Shown here one piece after another: positions 7,019 to 14,202 of a stretch of DNA of 14,410 bases. The translations under genes were made by a program, and so were the position numbers. The number at the start of each line of letters is the position of its first letter. The first letter of the stretch is position 1. The notes under the pieces are model-generated. The model was not told where the DNA came from and made no database searches. It saw nothing but the letters and a program-made list of their open reading frames with translations. Location: NCBI GenBank assembly GCA_035493195.1, contig DATJIM010000325.1, positions 1 to 14,410 on the forward strand, given 5' to 3'. The DNA is from Schlegelella_A sp035493195 (GTDB taxonomy: Bacteria > Pseudomonadota > Gammaproteobacteria > Burkholderiales > Burkholderiaceae_C).

Positions 7019-7063
7019 ACTTTTCTGGGCACGACCGAGACGTCGACGATCGCCCAGCAAAGT
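7019..7063. promoter_or_regulatory. 12-base inverted repeat upstream of the AEC permease
   Basis: ACTTTTCTGGGC (7019-7030) and GCCCAGCAAAGT (7052-7063) are complementary at 11 of 12 positions, separated by 21 bases that contain the palindrome CGTCGACG (7041-7048). The arms are unusually A/T-containing for this DNA, so chance is less likely. It lies between the hairpin after the crystallin-like gene and the permease start. It could be an operator for the permease promoter or a second transcription stop; no regulator gene is adjacent. Confidence 0.4.
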
Positions 7064-7078
7064 TGCGGGCGTGCGCGA

Positions 7079-7105
7079 ACGGACGGGGCGCGATGCCCCG
7101 CCCGT
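7079..7105 (-). terminator. Hairpin terminator candidate after the crystallin/glycine-zipper gene
   Basis: On the minus strand, ACGGGCGGGGC pairs with GCCCCGTCCGT around the loop ATCGC, giving an 11-pair stem with one G-U wobble, starting 28 bases after the stop codon at 7134. Read on the plus strand the same position is an A-C mismatch, so the helix is intact only in the minus-strand RNA. No T-tract follows, so it may be a weak or Rho-assisted terminator or an RNA 3' end stabiliser. Confidence 0.5.
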
Positions 7106-7133
7106 CGTCACCGGATCGCGACGGTCGTCGCCG

Positions 7134-7943
7134 TCAGGTGCGCGGCTCGCCGTTGCCGTTGACGAGGATCGTCCGCGCCGGCGGCGACGTCATCTGCACG
7201 TGGTGCTGGACGCCGCGGAAGTCGTACGTCACGTCGTAGTACTGCGGCGTCTGGCCGGCGACGTTCTCGCAGCGGCGGATGTCGCGCGTGTTCGCCACCG
7301 CAGCGTCGTTGCGACCGACGTTGGCGCCGACCGCAGCGCCGCCGGCGACGCCGCCGATCGTCGCGAGCGTCTTGCCGCTGCCGCCGCCGATCTGGTGTCC
7401 GAGGATGCCGCCGACGACGCCGCCGATGACGGCGCCCGGAACGTTGTATTGCGGCGCCGGCTCGGCGACCGCCTGGCGCTCGACCCAGCAGCGCTGCTCC
7501 GGCGGACCCATCACGGCGCGCACCGACGTCACCGGCACCTCGACGAGGCGCTCGTTCGGGCGGCGACGCCATTCATAGGCGGGCACCGGTGCGGGTACCG
7601 GCTCCTCGGCGCGGTAGGCGTGCCGGTTGTTGTCGACCGGACGCACCGACGAGATCTGGTTGTTCAGCCCCATCGCGCGCAGCGAGTCGTAGCTGCCGTG
7701 ACGCAAGACGACGCAGCGGCCGCGAAAGCCCGCGTCCTCGCAGACTTCCCAGCGGCCCCGGTCGACGACGACCGACGACGCGCGGTCGTTGAAGCCGAAG
7801 CGATCGAAGTTCCAGACTTGCGAGTTGGCCTGGAACGTCCGGCCGCGAAAGCCCTCTCCTTCGTAGAACGTGACCTGTGCCGACGCGTGCGCCGCGAACG
7901 CGATCGCAGCGAGGCCGACGAGACGACGGGTGGTGGTGCTCAT
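7134..7943 (-). CDS. Secreted beta/gamma-crystallin domain protein with glycine-zipper region
   Basis: An exported protein of 269 residues. It has a signal peptide (1-22, cleavage after HASA) with no lipobox, then a beta/gamma-crystallin domain (about 23-102) made of two Greek-key repeats. The repeats contain the calcium-binding signatures NDRASS (52-57) and NNQISS (94-99), each fitting the microbial pattern (N/D)(N/D)XX(S/T)S, so a two-site Ca2+-binding fold is likely. After a Pro-rich and Arg-rich linker comes a glycine zipper (about 170-210, GAVIGGVVGGILGHQIGGG) of the 17 kDa surface antigen/2TM type, associated with outer-membrane insertion or oligomers. A further short beta-rich end (about 232-262) follows. 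The role is unknown; an envelope or stress function is inferred. The start at 7943 is set by the signal peptide; an ATG eight codons upstream is possible. Neither has a clear ribosome site. Confidence 0.85.
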   Translation of the reverse strand: MSTTTRRLVGLAAIAFAAHASAQVTFYEGEGFRGRTFQANSQVWNFDRFGFNDRASSVVVDRGRWEVCEDAGFRGRCVVLRHGSYDSLRAMGLNNQISSVRPVDNNRHAYRAEEPVPAPVPAYEWRRRPNERLVEVPVTSVRAVMGPPEQRCWVERQAVAEPAPQYNVPGAVIGGVVGGILGHQIGGGSGKTLATIGGVAGGAAVGANVGRNDAAVANTRDIRRCENVAGQTPQYYDVTYDFRGVQHHVQMTSPPARTILVNGNGEPRT

Positions 7944-8008
7944 GGCGCGTGATTTGCTGTGCAGCATCTGGTTGCGATGTGCCCATTCAACGCGCAGCGA
8001 GGGTCGTG

Positions 8009-8046
8009 CGTTGTCCGAGAACACGCGCCATGCGTGCAGGACAACG
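8009..8046. promoter_or_regulatory. Nested inverted repeat in the crystallin / hydrolase divergent gap
   Basis: CGTTGTCC (8009-8016) and GGACAACG (8039-8046) are perfect complements enclosing a second perfect pair, CACGC (8022-8026) and GCGTG (8032-8036), with loop GCCAT. The element lies within the 135-base gap between two divergent genes, 32 bases before the hydrolase start and 65 bases before the crystallin start. It could be a shared operator or an RNA hairpin in one of the leaders. Confidence 0.35.
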
Positions 8047-8078
8047 TCGAAAACCGTAAAGAAGGTCTGCCCGAGGTC

Positions 8079-9014
8079 ATGGAAGCTGAAGCAACGAAAC
8101 TCCTGGTGTCGGGTCCGCGGCGGCTGACGCTCGTCGCGGCGGTCGTCGTCCTCTTCGGCGGACTCTCGGCCGGCTGGGCGACGATCGGCACGCAGCAGCG
8201 CCGCTGGATCTTCCAGGCGATGCCGGTGCCGCCGGCATCGTCCGACGAGCTCGCGCGGCTTGCCCGCACGCAAGAGATGGAAAGCGTCTGGATCGAGCAC
8301 GAGTCGCTCGCCGCTGGTCGTCCGATCCGTTTGCACGCGGTCTTCGCGCCGAACGCCGACGCGCACGCGCCGCTGCTGCTCTTTCTCCACGGCGCGCGCC
8401 AGAACCTCGGCCGCAGTGCGTTTCGCATCGAGCAGATGCGCGAGCTCGGCTTCTCGGTGCTCGCGGTCGACTATCGCGGCTTCGGCGCGAGCACCGACGA
8501 GCCGCCGTCGGAGATCGGCGTGATCGAGGACGCGGCGGCGGCATGGCGCTGGCTCGGCGAGCACCATCCGGGCAAGCCGCGCTACGTCTTCGGCCATTCG
8601 CTCGGCGGCGCGATCGCGGTGCAGCTCGCTGCCGCGCTCGCCGACGCCCCCGCAGCCGAAGCGCCCAAGGGGGTGATGGTCGAAGGGACGTTCACGTCGA
8701 TCCGTGACATGTTCGGCACTTTCAAGTGGGGCTGGCTGCCGATCTCGATGCTGATCACCGAGCGCTTCGATTCGCTCGCGACGGTGCCGCGGATCAAGGC
8801 ACCGCTCCTCATCGTCCACGGCAGCCAGGATTCGATCGTGCCGTCGCGCTTCGGCCAGCTGCTCTACGAGCACGCGACCGCTGCGAAGCGCTTCATCCTC
8901 GTCGACGGCGGCACGCACTCGACGACGAGCTGGCGCGGCGTCGAACAGTACCGCGCGGCGCTGCGCGAGTTCTTCCACATCGGCGCGCCGGCGCCGACCG
9001 CGAGCGGCTCCTGA
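8079..9014 (+). CDS. Membrane-anchored alpha/beta hydrolase
   Basis: A 311-residue serine hydrolase of the alpha/beta fold, resembling the BEM46/ABHD13-like group. A single N-terminal membrane segment (about 16-37) probably anchors it in the inner membrane with the catalytic domain outside the cytoplasm; the stretch could also act as an uncleaved signal. The catalytic features are complete: oxyanion loop FLHGARQ (102-108), nucleophile elbow GHSLGG with Ser174, acid Asp251 in HGSQDSIVP, and His280 in DGGTHS. The substrate is unknown; esterase, thioesterase or peptidase activity are all possible. ATG at 8079 is chosen because the membrane segment follows directly; AAGG at 8062-8065 is a distant ribosome site and GAGG at 8073-8076 is too close. 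The open frame back to 7959 lacks family features. It is divergent from the crystallin gene and convergent with hmgA. Confidence 0.85.
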   Translation: MEAEATKLLVSGPRRLTLVAAVVVLFGGLSAGWATIGTQQRRWIFQAMPVPPASSDELARLARTQEMESVWIEHESLAAGRPIRLHAVFAPNADAHAPLLLFLHGARQNLGRSAFRIEQMRELGFSVLAVDYRGFGASTDEPPSEIGVIEDAAAAWRWLGEHHPGKPRYVFGHSLGGAIAVQLAAALADAPAAEAPKGVMVEGTFTSIRDMFGTFKWGWLPISMLITERFDSLATVPRIKAPLLIVHGSQDSIVPSRFGQLLYEHATAAKRFILVDGGTHSTTSWRGVEQYRAALREFFHIGAPAPTASGS

Positions 9015-9019
9015 TCGCG

Positions 9020-9035
9020 GGCGGCACGCGCCGCC
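9020..9035. terminator. Hairpin between convergent hydrolase and hmgA genes
   Basis: GGCGGC (9020-9025) and GCCGCC (9030-9035) form a perfect 6-pair stem around the loop ACGC, filling most of the 30-base gap between the two convergent stop codons. Being symmetrical, it could end both transcripts. It has no T-tract on either side, so the call rests on its location. Confidence 0.45.
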
Positions 9036-9044
9036 GGAGATGCG

Positions 9045-10355
9045 TCAGCGCCTCGTCGGATCGAAGTGCTTCTTCAGCCCCTGCCAGCAGCGGAAGTAGT
9101 CGTCCTGCAATTCGGCGGCGTCGAGCGCGTGGCGGGTCGGGCGCCAGACGGCGCGCGTCTCGAACATGAACGCCATCGTGTCGCGGATGACGTCGGCCTT
9201 GGTCGTGTCGGCGTTGCTCGCCTTCTCGAACGTCTCGGCGTCGGGGCCGTGGCCGGTCATGCTGTTGTGCAGGCTGGCGCCGCCGGGAACGAAACCCTCG
9301 GCCTTGGCGTCGTAGACGCCGTGGACGAGGCCCATGAACTCGCTCGCGATGTTGCGGTGGAACCAGGGCGGCCGGAAGGTGTCGCGCATGACGAGCGTGC
9401 GCGGCGCGAACGCGACGAAGTCGATGCTGCTGACGCCCGCGGTGTCGGACGGGCTGTGCAGGACGAGGAAGATCGACGGGTCGGGGTGGTCGTAGGTGAT
9501 CGAGCCGATCGCGTTGAAGCGGCGCAGGTCGTACTTGTACGGCGCGTAGTTGCCGTGCCAGGCGACGACGTCGAACGGCGAGTGGTCCATCCGCGCCGAC
9601 CAGAGATGGCCCTGGAACTTCGCGACGAGCCAGTGCGGCTCCTCGACGTCTTCGTATCGCGCGACCGGTGCGAGGAAATCGCGCGGATTGGCGAGGCCGT
9701 TGGCGCCGATCGGGCCGAGGTCGGGGAGGCGGAAGTTGGCGCCGAAGTTCTCGCAGACGTAGCCGCGCGCGTCAGCGTCGAGCAGTTCGACGCGAAAGCG
9801 CACGCCGCGGGGAATGACGACGATCTCCTGCGGCTCGGCGTCGATCGTGCCGAGCTCGGTGACGAAGCGCTGCCGGCCGTGCTGCGGGACGATGAGCAGC
9901 TCGCCGTCGGCGTCGTAGAACGCGCGCTGCTGCATCGAACGGTTCGCGGCATAGACGTGCGCCGCGGCGCCGGTCTGCGCCTGCGGGCCGCCGCTGCCGG
10001 CCATCGTCACGAGGCCGTCGATGAAGTCGGTCGGCTCGCTCGGCATCGGCAGCGGATTCCAGCGCAGCTGGTTGGGGGTCGCCTCGACGTCGTCGAATGC
10101 GCTGACGATGCGGCCATCGTCGATGCGCGCGAACGGCTCGTGCATCGCCGACGGGCGGATGCGGTAGAGCCATGACCTGCGGTTGTCGGCGCGCGGCGCC
10201 GTGAACGCCGTGCCGCTCAGCTGCTCGGCGTAGAGGCCGTACGGGCAGCGCTGCGGCGAGTTGCGGCCGACCGGAAGCGCACCGGGCAGCGCTTCGGTGG
10301 CGAACGTGTTGCCGAAGCCCGACTGGTAGGCACCTTCGTCGCTGCGCCCGCTCAC
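9045..10355 (-). CDS. hmgA: Homogentisate 1,2-dioxygenase
   Basis: A cytoplasmic Fe(II) ring-cleaving dioxygenase of 436 residues (family length about 430-445) that converts homogentisate to maleylacetoacetate in tyrosine and phenylalanine breakdown. It opens with the family signature YQSGFGNTFATEALPGALP. The iron ligands by family comparison are His333 and Glu339 (in WFHRNIASEFMGL) and His369 (in TGHGPD), with catalytic His290 in TYDHPDPSIF; all are present. The start is GTG at 10355, overlapping the hpd stop as GTGA, so the two consecutive pathway enzymes are probably translationally coupled. It is the last gene of the minus-strand operon. The next enzymes (maleylacetoacetate isomerase, fumarylacetoacetase) are not in the window. 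Confidence 0.98.
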   Translation of the reverse strand: MSGRSDEGAYQSGFGNTFATEALPGALPVGRNSPQRCPYGLYAEQLSGTAFTAPRADNRRSWLYRIRPSAMHEPFARIDDGRIVSAFDDVEATPNQLRWNPLPMPSEPTDFIDGLVTMAGSGGPQAQTGAAAHVYAANRSMQQRAFYDADGELLIVPQHGRQRFVTELGTIDAEPQEIVVIPRGVRFRVELLDADARGYVCENFGANFRLPDLGPIGANGLANPRDFLAPVARYEDVEEPHWLVAKFQGHLWSARMDHSPFDVVAWHGNYAPYKYDLRRFNAIGSITYDHPDPSIFLVLHSPSDTAGVSSIDFVAFAPRTLVMRDTFRPPWFHRNIASEFMGLVHGVYDAKAEGFVPGGASLHNSMTGHGPDAETFEKASNADTTKADVIRDTMAFMFETRAVWRPTRHALDAAELQDDYFRCWQGLKKHFDPTRR

Positions 10356-11428
10356 GTCGTCTCCAGCACGCCGCGGCGCACCTGATCGCGCTCGATCGAT
10401 TCGAACAGCGCCTTGAAATTGCCTTCGCCGAAGCCTTCGTCGCCCTGGCGCTGGATGAACTCGAAGAAGACCGGCCCGAACACCGGCTCCGAGAAGATCT
10501 GCAGCAGCAGGCGCGGCTTGCCTCCTTCGGTCGACCCGTCGACGAGGATGCCGCGCGTCTTCACCGCTTCGACATCGAGCCCATGGCCGGGCAGACGCTG
10601 CTCGAGCATCTCATAGTAGACGTCGTTCGGCGCCGCGAGCAGCGGCACGCCGGCGAGCGCGAGCTTGTCGATCGTCGCGAACAGGTCGTCGGTGAGGAGC
10701 GCGACGTGCTGGATCCCCTCGCCGTTGAACTTCATCAGGAACTCCTCGATCTGGCCGGAGCCCTTCTTCGCTTCCTCGTTGAGCGGGATGCGGATCATGC
10801 CGTCGGGCGCGGTCATCGCCTTCGACGTCAGCCCGGTGTACTCGCCCTGGATGTCGAAGTAGCGGATCTCGCGGAAGTTGAAGAGCTTCTCGTAGAAGCT
10901 GGCCCAGAACGACATCCGCCCGCGGTAGACGTTGTGCGTGAGGTGGTCGAGCGTGTGCAGCCCGTGGCCGAGCGGCCGGCGCTCGACGCCGGGGAGAAAC
11001 TCGAAGTCGATGTCGTAGATCGACCGGCCGTCCTCGAAGCGATCGATCAGGTAGAGCGGTGCGCCGCCGATGCCCTTGATCGCGGGCAGCCTGAGCTCCA
11101 TCGGCCCGGTCGGCATCTCGAGCGGCTGCGCGCCGAGGTCGAGCGCGCGCGAGTACGCGTGGTGCGAGTCGCGGACGCGAAAGGCCAGACCGCACGCTGC
11201 CGGGCCGTGCTCGGCGGCGAAGTAGCCGGCCTGGCTCTTCGCCTCGCGGTTGACGATGAAGTTGATCCCGCCCTGTCGGTAGAGCGAGACGTCCTTCGAG
11301 CGGTGCCGCGCGACTTCGCTGAAGCCGAGGTTCTCGAGCACCGGCTCGAGCACGCGCGGCGTCGGCGATGCGAACTCGACGAACTCGAATCCCATCAGCC
11401 CCATCGGGTTGTCGAACAGGTCTGCCAT
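10352..11428 (-). CDS. hpd: 4-Hydroxyphenylpyruvate dioxygenase
   Basis: A cytoplasmic Fe(II)-dependent dioxygenase of 358 residues, the usual bacterial length, which converts 4-hydroxyphenylpyruvate to homogentisate with CO2 release. It has two vicinal-oxygen-chelate domains. The metal ligands by comparison with the Pseudomonas enzyme are His162 (LDHLTHNVYRGRM), His241 (GIQHVALLTDD) and Glu323 (FFEFIQRQGDEGFGEGNF); all are present, as is the conserved C-terminal helix region. The start ATG at 11428 has a good AGGAG 7 bases upstream (11440-11436). The open frame further upstream overlaps the carbonic anhydrase gene and has no family similarity. It lies 29 bases after the gamma carbonic anhydrase gene and overlaps hmgA by 4 bases. 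Confidence 0.98.
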   Translation of the reverse strand: MADLFDNPMGLMGFEFVEFASPTPRVLEPVLENLGFSEVARHRSKDVSLYRQGGINFIVNREAKSQAGYFAAEHGPAACGLAFRVRDSHHAYSRALDLGAQPLEMPTGPMELRLPAIKGIGGAPLYLIDRFEDGRSIYDIDFEFLPGVERRPLGHGLHTLDHLTHNVYRGRMSFWASFYEKLFNFREIRYFDIQGEYTGLTSKAMTAPDGMIRIPLNEEAKKGSGQIEEFLMKFNGEGIQHVALLTDDLFATIDKLALAGVPLLAAPNDVYYEMLEQRLPGHGLDVEAVKTRGILVDGSTEGGKPRLLLQIFSEPVFGPVFFEFIQRQGDEGFGEGNFKALFESIERDQVRRGVLETT

Positions 11429-11457
11429 CTCGTTGCTCCTGTCGCGACGCTTGCGCG

Positions 11458-11982
11458 TCAGCGGATTCGCTCGAGCGCGACGCGGTAGTGCGTGCCGCGC
11501 TCGACGTAGCCGGCGGCCGCGCGCGCGAGGCCTGCGACCTCCTCGTCGCGAAGCTCGCGCGCCAGCTTTGCCGGTGCGCCGATGATGAGCGATCGGTCGG
11601 GAAACGACTTGCCCTCGGTCACGATCGCCCCGGCGCCGACGAGGCAGTTGCGACCGATCACCGCGCCGTTCATCACCACCGCTTGGATGCCGACGAGCGA
11701 GCCTTCGCCGATCGTGCACCCGTGCAGCATCGCCTGGTGGCCGACGGTGACGCCCTCGCCGATCGTGAGCGGAAAGCCGGGGTCGGCGTGCAGCACCGCG
11801 CCTTCCTGGACGTTGCTGTCGTCGCCGACCGCGATCGTCTCGTTGTCGCCGCGGGCCGACGAGCCCGGCCAGAAGCTCGCGCGCTCGCCGACGACGACGC
11901 GGCCGATCAGCGTCGCTTGCTCGGAGATGTACGCGGATGGCGCGACGTCGGGCGCGCGGTCGTCGATGCGGTAGAGGGGCAT
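11458..11982 (-). CDS. Gamma-class carbonic anhydrase-like hexapeptide-repeat protein
   Basis: A 174-residue left-handed beta-helix protein of the YrdA/PaaY/gamma carbonic anhydrase family. Hexapeptide repeats cover about 14-130. The three zinc-ligand histidines by family comparison are present: His65 (AVLHADPG), His82 and His87 (GHQAMLHGC). A C-terminal helix follows. The active enzyme would be a trimer hydrating CO2 in the cytoplasm; some relatives (PaaY) are thioesterases, which could suit the CoA-using genes upstream. The start ATG at 11982 has AGGAG 11 bases upstream, rather far. It lies between the Bug receptor and hpd with gaps of about 30 bases, so it is part of the same operon. Confidence 0.9.
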   Translation of the reverse strand: MPLYRIDDRAPDVAPSAYISEQATLIGRVVVGERASFWPGSSARGDNETIAVGDDSNVQEGAVLHADPGFPLTIGEGVTVGHQAMLHGCTIGEGSLVGIQAVVMNGAVIGRNCLVGAGAIVTEGKSFPDRSLIIGAPAKLARELRDEEVAGLARAAAGYVERGTHYRVALERIR

Positions 11983-12014
11983 GTCGGGTCGGGCTCCTGT
12001 TCTCGGATGCGGCT

Positions 12015-13013
12015 TCAGTCGAGCGAGATGTTGGCCTTCTTCACCAGGCGAGCGTAGCGCTCCTGCTCGCTCTTCAGCATCTGCGCCGCGGCTTCGGGCG
12101 TCGTCGGCGCGATGACGTTCTCCTGCTTGGCCATCGCGGCGCGCACGTCGGGGTCGGCGAACGCGGCGGTGACGGCGTCGTGGAGCCGCGTCACCTCGGC
12201 GGCCGGCAGGGCCTTGGGCCCGACGACCGCGAACCAGCCGGCCACGTCGACGTCGGGAAAGCCTTGCTCGGCGATCGTCGGCAGGTCGGGCAGCGACGCG
12301 ACACGCGACTTGCCGGTGATGCCGATCGCGCGCAGCTGGCCGCTCTTGAGGTATCCCTGCACCGCGGGAACCGCGACGACGCCGAAGTCGACCTGCCCGC
12401 CGATCAGGTCGGCGAGCATCGGGCCGACGCCCTTGTAAGGGATGTGCTTGGCATCGACTCCGGCCGCCTCGACGAACATCTCGCCGGCGAGATGGATGAT
12501 CGTGCCGTTGCCCGACGACGCGAGGTTGTACGCGCCGGGCCTCGCCTTCAGCAGCGCGACGAGCTCCTTCGCGTCCTTGGCGGGCAGCTTGCTCGGGTTG
12601 ACGACGAGCACGAACGGCGTCGCTCCGACGACGCTGATCGGCGTGACGTCGGCGAGGCTGTCGTACGGCATCTTCTTGTAGACGCTCGGGTTCACGGCGT
12701 GGTTGTTCGAGATGAACGCGATCGTGTTGCCGTCGGGCGCCGCCTTGACGAGCGCCGAGGTCCCGGTGATGCCGCCGGCGCCGGGCAGGTTCTCGATCAC
12801 GACGGCCTGGCCGCCGAGCTTCATCGAGAGCGCGGGGCCGACCGTGCGAACGATGACGTCGACTCCCGAGCCCGGGCTCACCGGCAGGATGACGCGCAGC
12901 GGCGGGCGATCGGCGGCGCGCGCCGGCAACGCCGCGGGCCACGCAAGGACGGCGAGCGACGCGTGCGCGACGAATGCTGCAAACGCGCGCCGGGCACGGC
13001 GGACCATGGCCAT
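12015..13013 (-). CDS. Bug/TctC-family periplasmic solute receptor
   Basis: A 332-residue periplasmic binding protein of the Bug (Bordetella uptake gene)/TctC family, the receptor part of tripartite tricarboxylate transporters. It has a signal peptide (about 1-34, cleavage after PARA). Family motifs are PVSPGSGVDVIVR (44-56), VIENLPGAGGITGT (72-85), DGNTI (94-98) and IPYKGVGPMLADLIGGQVDF later. Members bind carboxylates and related small molecules. No TctA/TctB membrane subunits are here, a common situation for Bug genes. The start at 13013 has AAGGAG 8 bases upstream; an ATG two codons later is less well spaced. It lies 25 bases after the CoA-transferase gene, which suggests that its ligand feeds that enzyme. 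Confidence 0.94.
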   Translation of the reverse strand: MAMVRRARRAFAAFVAHASLAVLAWPAALPARAADRPPLRVILPVSPGSGVDVIVRTVGPALSMKLGGQAVVIENLPGAGGITGTSALVKAAPDGNTIAFISNNHAVNPSVYKKMPYDSLADVTPISVVGATPFVLVVNPSKLPAKDAKELVALLKARPGAYNLASSGNGTIIHLAGEMFVEAAGVDAKHIPYKGVGPMLADLIGGQVDFGVVAVPAVQGYLKSGQLRAIGITGKSRVASLPDLPTIAEQGFPDVDVAGWFAVVGPKALPAAEVTRLHDAVTAAFADPDVRAAMAKQENVIAPTTPEAAAQMLKSEQERYARLVKKANISLD

Positions 13014-13038
13014 CGTCGGATCTCCTTGTCGAACGGTC

Positions 13039-14202
13039 TCAGTTGCGACGCGCCGCGCCGCTGGGCAGCGCGCCGAGGATCTCGTCGTCGTGCTCGCCCG
13101 CGCGCGGCAGGGGCAGTCGAACGCCGAGCCGGCGGCCGTCGAGCGTGATCGGCAGCAGGACGACGTCGGTCGATCCGCCGTCCTCGGTCTGCATCGGCAC
13201 GAGGCCGCCGCTTTCCTTCAGGTGCGGGTCGTGGACGAGCTGTTCGGGCTTGACGATCGGCGCGTACGGCAGGCCGTTCGCCTCGAGCTTGGGAACGAGA
13301 TCGGCGACGTCGTGCCGGGCGAGGATTGCGGCAAGTCGCGGGATCAGCTCGGCGCGCGCGGCGACGCGCTGCGCATTGCTCGCCAACGCCGGCTCGGCGG
13401 CGAGGTCGGGCAGGTCGAGGACACGGCAGAGGATCTGGAACTGCCGGTCGCTGACGGCGCCGATGAAGAGCTGCTCGCCGTCCTTCAGCGTGAAGACATC
13501 GTAGACGCTCCACGACGAGATCCGCGCCGGCATCGGCGGCACCGGCTCGCCGGTCATCAGGTGCTGCTGCATGTTCTGCGCCGACAGGAACGCGCAGTTC
13601 TCGAACAGTGCGCTCTGCACCTCCTGGCCGCGCCCCGTGTGCTCGCGCTCGCGCAGCGCCGCGAGCACGCCGATCGCGCCGAACATGCCGCCCATGATGT
13701 CGTTGACCGACGTCCCGACGCGCAGCGGCCCCCCCGGCGGACCGGTCATGTAGGCGAGCGCGGCCATCATCTGCACGACTTCGTCGAGCGCGGTGCGGTG
13801 TTCGTACGGGCCGGGCAGGAAGCCCTTGTGCGAGACGTAGACGAGGCGCGGGAAATCGGCCGCGAGCGACGCGTGGTCGAGGCCGAGCGACGCCATCAGC
13901 CCCGGACGAAAGTTCTCGAGGACGACGTCGGCAGTGGCGATCAGCTCCTTCGCCGTCGCGCGGCCGGCGTCGCTGCGGATGTCGACGACGACGCTCTTCT
14001 TGTTGCGGTTGAACGAGCGGAAGAAGCCGATGCCGAGGCCGGGCAGCGTCCGCGTCTTGTCGCCGCCCGGCGGCTCGACCTTGATCACCTCGGCGCCGAG
14101 GTCGGCGAGGATCATCCCGCACGTCGGCCCCATCACCATGTGGGTGAACTCGACGACGCGGATGCCGTCGAGCGGCAGACCGTTGCGCTCGCTCTCGGTC
14201 AT
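13039..14202 (-). CDS. Class III (CaiB/BaiF family) CoA-transferase
   Basis: A cytoplasmic enzyme of 387 residues that moves CoA between carboxylic acids. It opens with the family pattern LDGIRVVEFTHMVMGPTCGM (the usual LxGxRVxDxT...GPxxxxxLADLGAEVIKVE layout, 11-44), followed by DKTR, FxxxNRNKKSVVVD (61-74) and VLENFRPG. The catalytic Asp, by alignment with formyl-CoA transferase Asp169, is Asp168 in SVNDIMGGMFG. The acid substrate is unknown; its neighbours point to a branched dicarboxylate such as 3-hydroxy-3-methylglutarate or citramalate. The start ATG at 14202 has a perfect AAGGAGG at 14213-14207, 4 bases upstream, and overlaps the upstream lyase stop as ATGA, a coupled arrangement. Confidence 0.95.
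   Translation of the reverse strand: MTESERNGLPLDGIRVVEFTHMVMGPTCGMILADLGAEVIKVEPPGGDKTRTLPGLGIGFFRSFNRNKKSVVVDIRSDAGRATAKELIATADVVLENFRPGLMASLGLDHASLAADFPRLVYVSHKGFLPGPYEHRTALDEVVQMMAALAYMTGPPGGPLRVGTSVNDIMGGMFGAIGVLAALREREHTGRGQEVQSALFENCAFLSAQNMQQHLMTGEPVPPMPARISSWSVYDVFTLKDGEQLFIGAVSDRQFQILCRVLDLPDLAAEPALASNAQRVAARAELIPRLAAILARHDVADLVPKLEANGLPYAPIVKPEQLVHDPHLKESGGLVPMQTEDGGSTDVVLLPITLDGRRLGVRLPLPRAGEHDDEILGALPSGAARRN

Noticed and set aside
5540..7162. A 540-codon plus-strand open frame antisense to the HDOD and AEC genes
   Set aside because: Its composition is low-complexity Arg/Asp/Glu, and it spans intergenic structure and two opposing real genes. It is a composition artefact.
7944..7967. 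Crystallin-like protein starting eight codons earlier
   Set aside because: No ribosome site; the shorter form already has a complete signal peptide. It remains possible.
7959..8078. 40-codon N-terminal extension of the hydrolase
   Set aside because: It would run through the nested inverted repeat and place a Cys-rich, charged segment before the membrane anchor; no ribosome site supports it.
11937..13148. A 403-codon plus-strand open frame antisense to the Bug receptor gene
   Set aside because: The minus-strand frame has a signal peptide, Bug motifs and a good ribosome site; the plus frame has none of these.
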